A stretch of 64,000 bases of DNA from Tanypteryx hageni (Eukaryota > Arthropoda > Insecta > Odonata > Petaluridae), in assembly GCA_028673005.1 (NCBI GenBank), contig CM054116.1, positions 145,511,173 through 145,575,172 of the forward strand, in the 5' to 3' direction. The notes under the pieces are model-generated. The model was given only the letters and a program-made list of their open reading frames with translations, made no database searches and was not told the origin of the DNA. The translations under genes and the position numbers were made by a program. Positions within the stretch are counted from its first letter, which is position 1, and every line of letters begins with the position of its first letter. Shown here in pieces: positions 52,411 to 62,460 of this stretch.

Positions 52411-54870
52411 TACATCTACATATTACCCTGCAAGTCACCTTGACGGTGGATGGCAGGGGATGTAGCGCAACAAGTTCCTAACTAATTATTATTCACTTAT
52501 CTATTGTGGTCACGTATTGTCCTAGGGAAAAAGGAGTCCTTATACCTCTCCGTCCTACTATCTATTTCGCGAATCTTGTCCTCATTATCCCTCCGTCCTA
52601 TATACGTTGGTTGTCGAATAATATCCTTCATTTCATTTACGAATATCTCCGATCTATATTTATCTAGAAGTTTAAGTCTCGCCCGTTATCTACGATCTTT
52701 CAACGATGGCCAACTCAACTCTTCAATGAGTAACGTAACGCTCTGTTTTTAATCGTAATTCTTTTTCACGAATCTAGCTGCTCGCCGCTGTATTTTTTCT
52801 AAATCCTTTATGGGTCCCCTCTGATATGGATCCCAAACCGCTGCTGCGTATTCCATTTGAGGTCTAACAAAGGATAAATAACAGGATTCTCTCACCTTTT
52901 TCCGTGCTTTTCCTGACTATTCTACGCACAAAAGCCAACTTCCTATTTGGCGCACCTATCACTCGTCTTATGTGGGTGTCCCAAGACAGGTCACGATTCA
53001 AGGTTACCCCGAGATATATCACGGATTCCGAAACAGGAATGCTCTCACCATCTATCGAGTAGGTAAACACGGACGATGGGCTTCTAGATTTCCAAAAGTT
53101 TAGAACGTTACTCTTTTTCTGATTGATTTCTAGCTGCCATTCCTTGCACCAAACAGATAACGCATCCAGATCATCCTGAAGCTGACGATGGTCGCTAGGA
53201 CCACTAATTTCTCTATAGACTACGGTGTCATCTGCAAAAAGCCTGATATTACTTTTCACAACTGAGCTGATGTCGTTTATATAAAGCAAGAAAAGCAGAG
53301 GTCCGATCACACTACCCTGCGGCACGCCAGAGACTACATCTGCCACACTCGAGGACTTACCGTCAATGACTACTTTATGTTTTCTATTCCAAAGGAAAGC
53401 GCGAACCCAGTTAATGACTTTAACATTAACGCCAAGATTTTCCAATTTTAATAACAACTTACGGTGTGGAACCTTGTCAAAAGCTTTTCTAAAATCAAGG
53501 AACACTGCATCGACCTGTTTATTATTTTCGCCGTATGATAAAACATCATTCACAAACAGACCGAGTTGGGTGACACAGGATCTACCTTTTCTGAAGCCAT
53601 GTTGACAGACGACTAACAGCGATCTACTCTCGAGATAACGCATAGTGTTGCTAAAATGTGCTCCAAAATCTTACATGATAATGATGATAGAGAAATCGGC
53701 CTATAATTTTCGGGGTTTTCTTTGTCACCTCCCTTATGAATGGGTGTGACGTGTGCTAGTCTGCGATCATCAGGAACCTCACAGAGGGTAAGAGATTTCT
53801 CGAATACTATCCGAAGGGAGGGAGCTATTTCTTCTGCTAGTTCTTTTAATACACGCGCGGGAATTCTTCTGGTCCTGGGTTTTTGTTAGACTTTATCGCA
53901 TCCAGTTGCTTCGCTATTTCTGCCTCAGAGATTTTAATATTATCCATCCGAGTACATCCATCGGGAATAAGATTATCTTCAAGTCTATCTCCACCTGCCG
54001 TGAACGCCTTAGCGAAGTAAACGTTTAGTAGATTAGCTTTATCCTCCCCATCGTGAAGGATGTCTCCGGAATCACATCGCAGGGAGGGTATTGAAGGACC
54101 CCCTCCCTTGACTTCTCTTACATAGGACCAGAACGCTTTTGGATCCTCCTTCAATTTTGTATTTAATACCTAATTCCGGAAGGTGTAAAACGCGTTACGC
54201 ATGGTTTTTCTCGCTAATACGCGGGCACTGTTATACTCATGGACTATAGCTATGCGATACTCATCGGAAGCGGTGGTAGGTATGTTTTTCAATTTTGCGT
54301 CGTCTTAAGGCAATCCTGATTACCTTATTAAACCAGCGAGGTTCTTTCTTATCAGATTTTAACTTACTAGGGATAAATATATTGATACCTTTTCCTAGTA
54401 TATCCTTAAATAATAACCATGATGGCTCCATACCTAATCATTCTGTCTTTTCACGATAACTGACAAAGGTACTTCTGAGATGTAAGCTGAAACTTTTAAA
54501 GTCGGCCATGGCGAAAGCGTATACATTCCGAAGGGGCTTAGGATGTCTTTTGAGCTTTAATTCGCACTTCGTATACACAGCTCGATGGTCGCTAAGTCCC
54601 TCCTCTGTGGATACCTTAGTTATCCTATGCGGGATGTTAGAAGCAAGCAAGTCGAGAACATTGCCCGAACGCGTGGCTTTTCGTACCATCTGGATTAAGG
54701 AATATTCGTGAAACGTGTCAATTAAGGCTTCACACGATTCGCGTTCTTTACCTCCCGTAACGAAACATAGGTTTTCCCAATCGATTGATGGTAAGTTCAA
54801 ATCGCCTCCAATTATCACATAACCGTCGTTCATAAAAGATCTAAGCTCGGCTAATTGGGAAGGAGAAGAA
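52411..54870 (-). mobile_element. CR1-A LINE, 5'-truncated, nested in the RTE copy
   Basis: On the minus strand, three open pieces follow one another. 54438-54893 is endonuclease, with GYVIIGGDLNLPSIDW and GLSDHRAVY. 53846-54154 is the linker, with KEDPKAFWSYV and LNVYFAKAF. 52864-53643 is RT, with VFLDFRKAFDKVPHRKLLLK, VSGVPQGSVIGPLLFLLYIN and catalytic FADD. Frameshifts and stops separate them, so the element is dead, although the FADD block itself is intact. The 3' end (tacatctacatattaccctg on the plus strand) lies at 52411, against the RTE endonuclease codons. Confidence 0.88.
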
Positions 54871-55420
54871 CAGTTCGACTCGGAAGAGTTCACGGTAGTT
54901 TATTCTGGAGGAAATAGTGGGGAAAGGGGAGTAGCTGTGGTACTTAGGAAATATATGATAAAAAGCGTGACAAAGACAAAACAGCGAACGATAGACTGAT
55001 GGCAATAAAGCTAAAAGCAGACCCAGTGCACATGCTGGTAATCCAGGTATATATGTGAACGCCACCTCATGAAGATGAAGAAATCGAGATCTATTAGCAA
55101 ATTAATGACGTTTATGAAGAAGACGGAAGAGGAAAGGTAAACTGCATAATAATTGGAGATTGAAACAGCATAGTCGGAGAAGGACTGGAAGAAAATGTTC
55201 TTGGACTTGGCAAGAGAAATCGAGGAGGGGAGAAACTCGTAGAATTCTGCACCTTGTAGTGACTAATAGATGGTTCAAAAACCATAAACGAAGGTTATAC
55301 ACATGGAAAAGTCCAGGAGATAGAATGAGATGCCAAATAGATTACATCCTAATAAAACAAAGATTCAGGAAAAGCATAAAGACCGCCAAGACATTACCAT
55401 GAGCAGATATTGATTCAGAT
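54871..55420 (+). pseudogene. RTE endonuclease remnant
   Basis: Coding similarity resumes right after CR1-A with EEFTVVYSGGNSGERGVAVV and then MAIKLKADPVHMLVIQVYM. An in-frame stop follows where relatives continue with PT. Further pieces, IIIGD and QIDYILIKQRF, show the GD-N catalytic and terminal DY motifs in decayed form. It belongs to the RTE copy at 52130-57529. Confidence 0.75.
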
Positions 55421-57505
55421 CACAGCTTTCTAATACTTGACGTGAGTACGAAGCTCAAACAAATAAAAAAAACGAGAAGAGAAAGACAGACTTGGGACCT
55501 AGAAAACTGAAAGAAAGGCAAGATGTGGTCAGCATGAATTTGGAAGATAGCCTAAAAAATTTAGAATACAAATCAAAGAACACGGACATAGAATGGGATT
55601 AAATTAAAACCAGTATCAAGGATACCTTGGATAAAAAGATTGGAAAACAAGAGAAGACAATCAGAAAACCATGGATCACTAATGAAATGCTGGGAAAAAT
55701 GGATGATTGCCGAAAATGGAAAAAGCAAACACTGAAGAAGGTAGAGCAAACTATAGACGCATAAACAATGAGTGGAGAAAGGTAACAGATAAAGCTAGAG
55801 AAAATTGGACAAAATTAAAATGTGATGAAATATAATAAATGGAGAAGTTAGGAAGGTACGATATGATGCACGCTAGAGCACTGGAATTAGAAGAGAAGTC
55901 GAATGGAATTCATGGTATGGGAATTATGAATTCGGATGGCAAGATAGTCTCAGAAACAAAGGATGTAGCACAGGTATGGGAATTATACAGCAAACAGGCA
56001 GGAGCGGCAAAAATAGAACTGGAAGATGAGAAAAACATTGAAGAAGACAACTTAAGACCAAGTATTATGGAGAGCGAAGTAGAAAAAGCGATAGTGGAAC
56101 TTAAGAAGGGGAAAGCCACGGGCAGCGATGGAATACCAGCTGAGATACTTAAAGTCATAGGATCAGAAGGACTAAAAGCGATCACGAAATTAATTAATAA
56201 GATTTACGGCACGGGAGAGTGGCATCGGGATTTCCTAGAAGTAACAATGATCAATGATCCCTCTAAAGAAGAAGCCAAAGGCAATGCAGTGTAAAGACTG
56301 CAGAACGATAAGACTTCTGTCACACATCGAAAATCATCACGAGGATTCTTAATAAAAGGCTGGAGAAAAAGGCAGAAGAAATAATAGGGGAAGATCAATT
56401 CTGTTTCAGAAAAGGAAGAGGAACTAGAGATGCTATAGGAGTAGTTAGAAAGGGCAATAGAGTACAGTCAAGATATCTGCGCATGTTTCGTAGACTGGCA
56501 GAAGGCCTTTGATAGAGTAAATTGGGTAAAGTTGATGAAGATATTAAAGGATACGTGTAGATTGGAAAGATAGGAGATAGGAATCTGTATGTGAATCAAA
56601 TTGTAAAGGTCAGGTTTGAGAATGTGGACACCTGCGGAATAAATATCGGTAGAGGAGTAAGACAAGGCTGCTGCCTATCGCCAACCCTATTCAATATATA
56701 CGGAGAAAGTCTAATGCAAGAAGCTTTAGAAGGCACAGAAGATTTCAAAATTGGAGGAAGGATTATAAGAACAGTAAAATACGCAGACGATCAAGTACTT
56801 CTAGCAAGAAAAGAAGAGGAGCTACAAAAAATGATAAATAACAGGAAGAAAATACGGTATGGAAATAAATACAGAAAAATTCAAGGTCGTTCGAATATCG
56901 GGTAAAGAAGAGAATCTGAACATAAGTATTGGAGGAAAGCCTTTAGAACAAGTTTCAGAATATACCTAGAAAGCATCATAACACGAGAAGCAAAACGTAC
57001 GAATGAGATCAGAACTAAAATAGGAAAAGCAAAAGCGGCTTTCAGGAGAAAGAAACAACTACTTACAGGGAATATAAGGGAAGATATCCGCAAGGAGTTG
57101 ATAAAATGCTTCTTATGGAGTATAGCATTGTATGGGGCAGAAACATGGACGCTAAGGAAAAATTACATCAAATACTTGGAAAGCTTTTAAATGTGGACTT
57201 GGAGGAGAATGTTGAAGATAAAATGGACAGATAGGATGAAAAACGATGAAGTACTACGAAGAATAGGAGATAAGCGAATGATTATACAGACTATCAGAAA
57301 GAGGAAGGCAAACTGGGTTGGACAATACCTAAGGAGAGAGAGTATGACTAAAGATGTGTTAGAAGGAAAAGTAAATGGGAAAAGGGAAAGAGGTAGGAAA
57401 AGGTTTCAGCTGATAGACGATTTGAAAGGGAAAGAGAGTTATCAAGATATGAAGAGGACAGCGGAAAATATGATTATATGGAGAACCAAGTTTAACCAAG
57501 AATAA
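55421..57505 (+). pseudogene. RTE reverse transcriptase remnant
   Basis: Open pieces at 55839-56294 (linker and RT start, KGKATGSDGIPAEI), 56591-56905 (RGVRQGCCLSPTLFNIY, catalytic YADD) and 57191-57505 (C-terminal tail, WTWRRMLKIKWTDRMKNDEV) align in order with the intact 742-codon frame at 4229-6457. Frameshifts and stops lie between them. The C-terminal piece is nearly identical to the intact copy, so the two belong to one family. Confidence 0.85.
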
Positions 57506-57529
57506 TCACGGACCTGTCTACGGACAGAG

Positions 57530-58955
57530 TACCTACATCTACATCTACATTATACCCTGCAAGTCACCTTTTTGGTGGATGGCAGGGGGTAGTGAGCACC
57601 AAGGGTCTATAGTTTTCCTACGTTATCTTTTCCTGTTATGGTGTCTTATCGTCCTAGGGAAAAACGATCCTCTATATCCCTCCGTTCTACAGTCGATCTC
57701 GTGAATCTTATCCTCACTGTCCTGCCTTCCGATATACGTCGGGCTTCTGATAAGTCCTACTACCTCCTTCGCTAGTCCCTCCGACATAAATTTATCCAGT
57801 AGTTTAATTCTAGCCTGCAGCCTACGTTCCTCTAACGAAGTCCATTTCAGATTTTCTATTAATGATGTTACGCTTTGTTTACTATCGTAATTCATCTTTA
57901 CAAATCTAGCTGCCCTGCGCTGAACCTTTTCTATCTCGTTAGTGAGTCCCTTTTCGTAGGGATCCCACACAGCTGAAGCTTATTCGACCTGCGGTCGAAC
58001 CAGGGATAAATAACATAATTCTTTCACTTTTTCGGAGCTATTTCGAACTATTCTCCCTATAAAGGCCAGCTTTTTGTTAGCGGCACCTATCAATCGGCTA
58101 ATGCGGGTGTCCCACGAGAGATCACGATGGATCGTGACTCCGAGATATTTAATCGAGTCTGAAACTAGAATCTCTACTCCGTCCAACGAATAATTATTAT
58201 CCAACGAGATACTCTTGGTTCTCCAGAAGTTGATGACGCAGCTTTTCTTTTGGTTGATCTCTAACTGCCATTCCTTACACCATGCAGAAATAGCTTCTAG
58301 GTCATTTTGGAGATACTGGTGGTCTTTCGGATTGCTTATTTCTCTATAGATGACGGTGTCGTTCGCGAAAAGCCTAATTTTACTTCTGACTACTGAGCTG
58401 CTATCGTTTATATAAATTAGAAATAGTAACGGACCAATTACACTACCCTGTGGAACGCCAGAGACAACCTCCACTAAGTTTGAAGATTTCCCATCTATAA
58501 CAACCTTCTGCTTCCTATGATTTAAAAATTCACGGATCCAACTAACGATTTTAGAATTAACGCCTAAGGTTTCTAATTTCGTTATTAACTTCCTGTTAGG
58601 TACCTTATCAAAGGCTTTCCTAAAATCTAAGAAGATGGCATCGACCTGCCTTTTATTTTCTCCGCTTCTTAGTATACAATTCACAAAAAGACAGAGCTGA
58701 GTATCACAAGACCTACCTTTCCTGAAGCCGTGTTGACAATCATCTAACAATAAATTACTATCAAGAAATCGCATTATGTTGCTAACGAATATATGCTCGA
58801 GAATCTTACACGATATCGAAGTTAAAGAAATCGGCCTGTAATTTTCTGGGTTCTCCTTGTCGCCGCCCTTATGAATTGGGGTAACGTGCGTTAACCTCCA
58901 GTCGCTGGGGACCTCTGCACGAGAAATGGATTTCTCGAAGATGATGATATGCAGG
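57530..58955 (-). mobile_element. CR1-B LINE, 5'-truncated
   Basis: The 3' end (acatctacatctacattata, plus strand) starts at 57530, directly after the RTE tail, so the two LINEs lie tail to tail. The minus-strand ORF at 57980 to 58955 and beyond encodes RT with VTPIHKGGDKENPENYRPIS, RKAFDKVPNRKLITKLETLG and VSGVPQGSVIGPLLFLIYIN. The catalytic FADD reads FAND, a Asp-to-Asn change that should abolish activity. A stop (TAA where relatives have a Tyr codon, VEYAS) separates RT from the C-terminal frame at 57623-57970. A hAT MITE interrupts the 5' side at 58956. Confidence 0.88.
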
Positions 58956-59248
58956 CAGAGCCGGCCCGAGCTACGGGAGAGCCGGGCGGCTGTCCGGGGC
59001 GCCAAAGTTTTGGGAGCGTTATCCAGATCATTTATCTATGCATTACTTGCAAGTGAATAAATATTGGATACGAGTTTATATCGGGGAACAGGCTAGAATC
59101 TTTATGGCATTCCTTTTAATTTTTTATTATCAATAATTATTACAGATCAATGAACAAATTAATGTGTACTCAGTTAATATCTCAACAAACATTAAGGGAG
59201 TGGAGTGCCATCTCGCCCGGGGCGCCAAAATTCCTCGGGCCGCCCCTG
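58956..59248. mobile_element. hAT MITE inserted in CR1-B
   Basis: The left end cagagccggcccgag and the right end reversed, caggggcggcccgag, form a 13/15 inverted pair of a well-known hAT type. Inside, gcccggggcgccaaa motifs recur near both ends. The 293-bp element is flanked by tatgcagg (58948-58955) and tttacagg (59249-59256), an 8-bp duplication with six matches. There is no coding sequence. Confidence 0.85.
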
Positions 59249-59905
59249 TTTACAGGTCAGCTTTTCTTTGTGAATCCATCTTACTAAGTACGCTACCGCA
59301 GGCAGATTACTATCGGCGACAAAAGTATGTAGACCAGAGTTGAGGATTAATATCTCGAAAACGGCTCCGTGAATTTTGGTAAGAAGCATATCAGCGTGTA
59401 GCATATTTAATTCCACATGGAATTAAGGTAAGTCAGAAGTTTTTGGATTTTCGAAGGAGACGTACTTGGGGCGAGAATGAAAAAGACCACATTTTAGAGC
59501 TCTGAGACGGAAGGCCACACTTTGCCGCTTCATAATTACAAAACAGTTCATCCGATTAAATGTTAATAGTATATGATTCATAGTCCTATTATTACGTGTA
59601 CAAGATGTCAGATCTCTAGGTTTATTAGTTTACAACCTTTTATTCGATATATGAACCCGTGTTATCTCCTCGACTATAAGGCTGCGAGACATGCAACGCA
59701 CACTGTTGGCTTCGTCTTAGGCTCTCTATCACGAATCAGTTAATTTCATAAGCTTGAAATGAACGGAATATTTTATAGTGATTTTTATATTTGTTGAAAG
59801 TCAGCGAGGGAGAAAGGCGTGTTGGGAGGGAGCTTCTCAGCGGTTCCGGCGCGCGGCCTGGCGTCTGTTTTCAGACACGGAAACGGGAATGTGTAAACGG
59901 AGACT
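59249..59905. other. Unassigned sequence
   Basis: The bases right after the hAT MITE could continue CR1-B, but I cannot confirm it. The rest shows no recognised feature. Confidence 0.35.
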
Positions 59906-59907
59906 TC

Positions 59908-60580
59908 AAGAAAAACTGCGTCATCAATTTCTGGAGAACCAAGAATATCTCGTTGGACGGAAAAGAGATTCCAGTTTCAGACTCGATTAATTATCTTGGA
60001 GTCACGATCCATCGTGATCTCTCGTGGGACGCCCAAATTCTCCGATTGGTAGGTGCCGCTAAAAAAAAACTGGCCTTTATAGGGAGAATAGTTCGAAGTA
60101 GCTCCGAAAAAGTGAAAGAACTGTGTTATTTATCCTCGGTTCTACCGCAGGTCGTATATGCTTCAGCTGTGTGGGATCCCTACGAAAAGGGACTCAATAA
60201 CGACATAGAAAAGGTTCAGCGCAGGGCAGGTAGATTTGTAAAGAGAAATTATAATAGTAAACAAAGCCTAACATCATTAATAGAAAATCTGAAATGGACA
60301 TCGTTAAAAGAACGTAGGCTGCAGGTTAGATTTAAACTACTGGAAAAATTTATGTCGTAGGGACTAGCGAAGGAGGTAGTTGGACTTATCAGAAGCCCGA
60401 CGCATCTCGGAGGCAGGACAGCTAGGATAAGTAAGATTCGGGAGACCGACTGTAGAACGGAGCGATATAGAGGATCATTTTTCCCTAGGACGATAAGAGA
60501 AAATAATAGGAAAAGATAACGTAGGAAAACTAGGGACCTTTGCTGCACTGCATCTCCTACCATCCACCAAAAACGTAGAT
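59908..60580 (+). pseudogene. CR1-B-type C-terminal fragment
   Basis: The plus-strand frame 59791-60360 joins unrelated upstream codons to CR1 sequence from about 59908: KKNCVINFWRTKNISLDGKE, VSDSINYLGVTIHRDLSWDA, VVYASAVWDPYEKGL, VQRRAGRFVKRNYNSKQSLT. The VVYAS segment keeps the Tyr codon that is a stop in the copies at 31563 and 57530. After a stop (FMS*GLAKEV) similarity continues to about 60575, and the 3' terminus is lost. The copy is truncated at both ends and inactive. Confidence 0.85.
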
Positions 60581-60589
60581 TCGTTACAT

Positions 60590-61605
60590 TTCAAAATCAC
60601 ATGCTCTTTACATATAAAATCAACACAAATTTCACATTTATTTTGCACTTTTATATACTTGTTTCTAGGGTAAAATCTAAAAAGAAGTTAGAGTGAACAC
60701 ATGCGTTTGTTTGTGAGGGCACCGAGTACCGAAGGTGGATGACCGTAGGGTCCGCGCGGTCGAAGGGACGATTGCTTAGGGGTCGGTTCATTGCTGCGAG
60801 GGGAATTTTGTGGGGCCACATGTGATGGTAGAAAAAGAAAGTGAAAAATATGTGCCACAATTTTTCAGAGTTCTTATTTGGGTGTCAGAATTAATAGTCG
60901 CAGTCAGTTACGCGTGCAGCAGAACAAACTCAGAGAGGAAATAAACAAAACACACATAATGAAATCCGTAAGCCATAGAATGTCCAAAACAATGCCGAAA
61001 TAGTTACCGTGAAATGATCCGCAATTTTAAGAGCGCAAAACTTCGTCTAGGCACTGTAAACTGTGCAAACTGAAAACCTAGGGAGGAGAACGATGAGCTA
61101 GTAGTGGGGTATGGGTAGTCAAGATCTTAGAGTTAGCAATAAACTCCATGGTCAAGATGACAGAGGAAACTTCCCCTCAGTGACGGAAGAACTTCCCCTC
61201 CGTGCGCGGCCGAAATCCGCGGATGTTCTTATGAATGCGGTAGATCTAGAATAATTTGCTTAAACTGCACAATAAAACTTGCAAACGAAACGATATTTTC
61301 AATGTATGCGTGAAATATCATTCTATTTGAAATGTTAAGTTTTCCATTATTATAATGCATTGGAACGTTTCTTTTCTTCGGTAAGTGTTTCATTTGTTTC
61401 ATATTTACACGAAACTTTTTGCATAAATTTTCAGTCGGCTATTGTCCTTGGTGGGTTTCTGTCATTGTAAGCTTAGTGCAAATACACTTGAAAGTCCAAG
61501 TTTAACAATGCAAAAATCCGAGATGAACAATGGAAATGTTTAAAAATCGGAAAAAATGGAATATAAACTTTAATTATGAGCAAACACAAATTAAACAACA
61601 GAATA
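60590..61605. other. Unassigned sequence
   Basis: No recognised gene lies here. A moderate-GC patch spans 60700-60830, and the rest is AT-rich. Confidence 0.45.
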
Positions 61606-61609
61606 GAAA

Positions 61610-61770
61610 TTTGAGTTGAAGGCTTTCGCAGCGTTGTAGAATGCTGGTGGAGGTTTTCGGGTTTCGCTGCGTTGACGGAATTGCTGATTCTCGACGTTTC
61701 GCAGGCATTGCAGTCTGCATCTTCTGGAGATGAAGTGAGACCCGTCGGTAGGGATCTGCTTTTATATCTA
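61610..61770 (-). mobile_element. Penelope-like non-coding end with hammerhead-like motif
   Basis: On the minus strand, 61692-61727 reads CCAGAAGA, a stem II candidate GCAG...CTGC, then GAAACGTCG. The GAAAC strand is canonical and the CUGANGA strand differs at one base. It lies next to Penelope RT sequence but in the opposite orientation, as occurs with inverted Penelope ends. Confidence 0.5.
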
Positions 61771-61778
61771 CTCGGAGC

Positions 61779-62460
61779 TTAAACATCATGGACTTCCGGC
61801 AGACTATCAGGAGTTAACAGAATTCTGCCTCACCAACAACTATCTCCTGTGGAACGGACATTTCTACGAGCAAACGGAGGGAGCAACTATGGGCTGTCTC
61901 TCCCCCGTCATAGTCAATCTGTACATGGAGCATTTCGAGTCTAAGGCGTTATCATCATGTGGTCCTCGTCCATCGTGCTGGCTGCGTTAAGTGGATGACA
62001 CCTTCGTCATTTGGCCCCATGGGACAAATAAACTTCACGAGTTCCACTGTCTACTTAACCAAGTCCACCCGTCCATCCAGTTCACCATGGAAGTCGAAGA
62101 GAACGGCACCCTACCTTTCCTCGACGTTGTGGTGAAGAAGAGATCTGACGGAAGCCTTGGACACAGCCTATTTCGGAAAAGACGCACACTGACCGTTTCC
62201 TTCATGCTGCCTCTCATCACCATCCTCAGCAGAAGGCATCAATAATCAAGGCCCTGATGCACCGAGCGAAGACGATTTCCGATCCCGAGTCGCTAGAAGA
62301 CGAAAAAGAGCATATAAGAAGGGCACTCATGAATAATGGCTACAGTAACGCCTTCATCCGGCGGAACATAAAATCAAAACAAAACAAAAACCTTCGGTGG
62401 AGCAACCAAAGCCCACAGCCTACGCAAAAATTTCCTTCATCGCCGGGACGTAGCGCGTAG
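61779..62460 (+). pseudogene. Penelope-type RT remnant (second family)
   Basis: Coding sequence gives TNNYLLWNGHFYEQTEGATM then GCLSPVIVNLYMEHFE, followed by WLR-stop-VDDTFVIWPHG, where Penelope RTs have YVDD. The Tyr codon of the catalytic motif has become TAA. TLPFLDVVVKKRSDGSLGHS follows, then a frameshift, and similarity resumes with MHRAKTISDPESLEDEKEHI and RRALMNNGYSNAFIRRNIK to about 62390. No GIY-YIG nuclease remains. The family differs from the element at 6498-8762. Confidence 0.85.

Larger units (their letters stand above)
52130..57529 (+). mobile_element. RTE-like LINE, near full-length, split by a CR1 insertion
   Basis: The 5' part (52130-52410) holds a 5' UTR and GTWNVRTIRKLENLKEEIK, the start of the APE endonuclease. 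The element is then interrupted by CR1-A (52411 to about 54870). It resumes with FDSEEFTVVYSGGNSGERGV, continues through decayed endonuclease, linker, RT with YADD near 56780, and the C-terminal tail to 57505. It ends in the CTGTC-TACG-GACAG hairpin at 57514-57527. Many frameshifts and stops mark it as old relative to the copy at 4200-6485. Confidence 0.85.
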
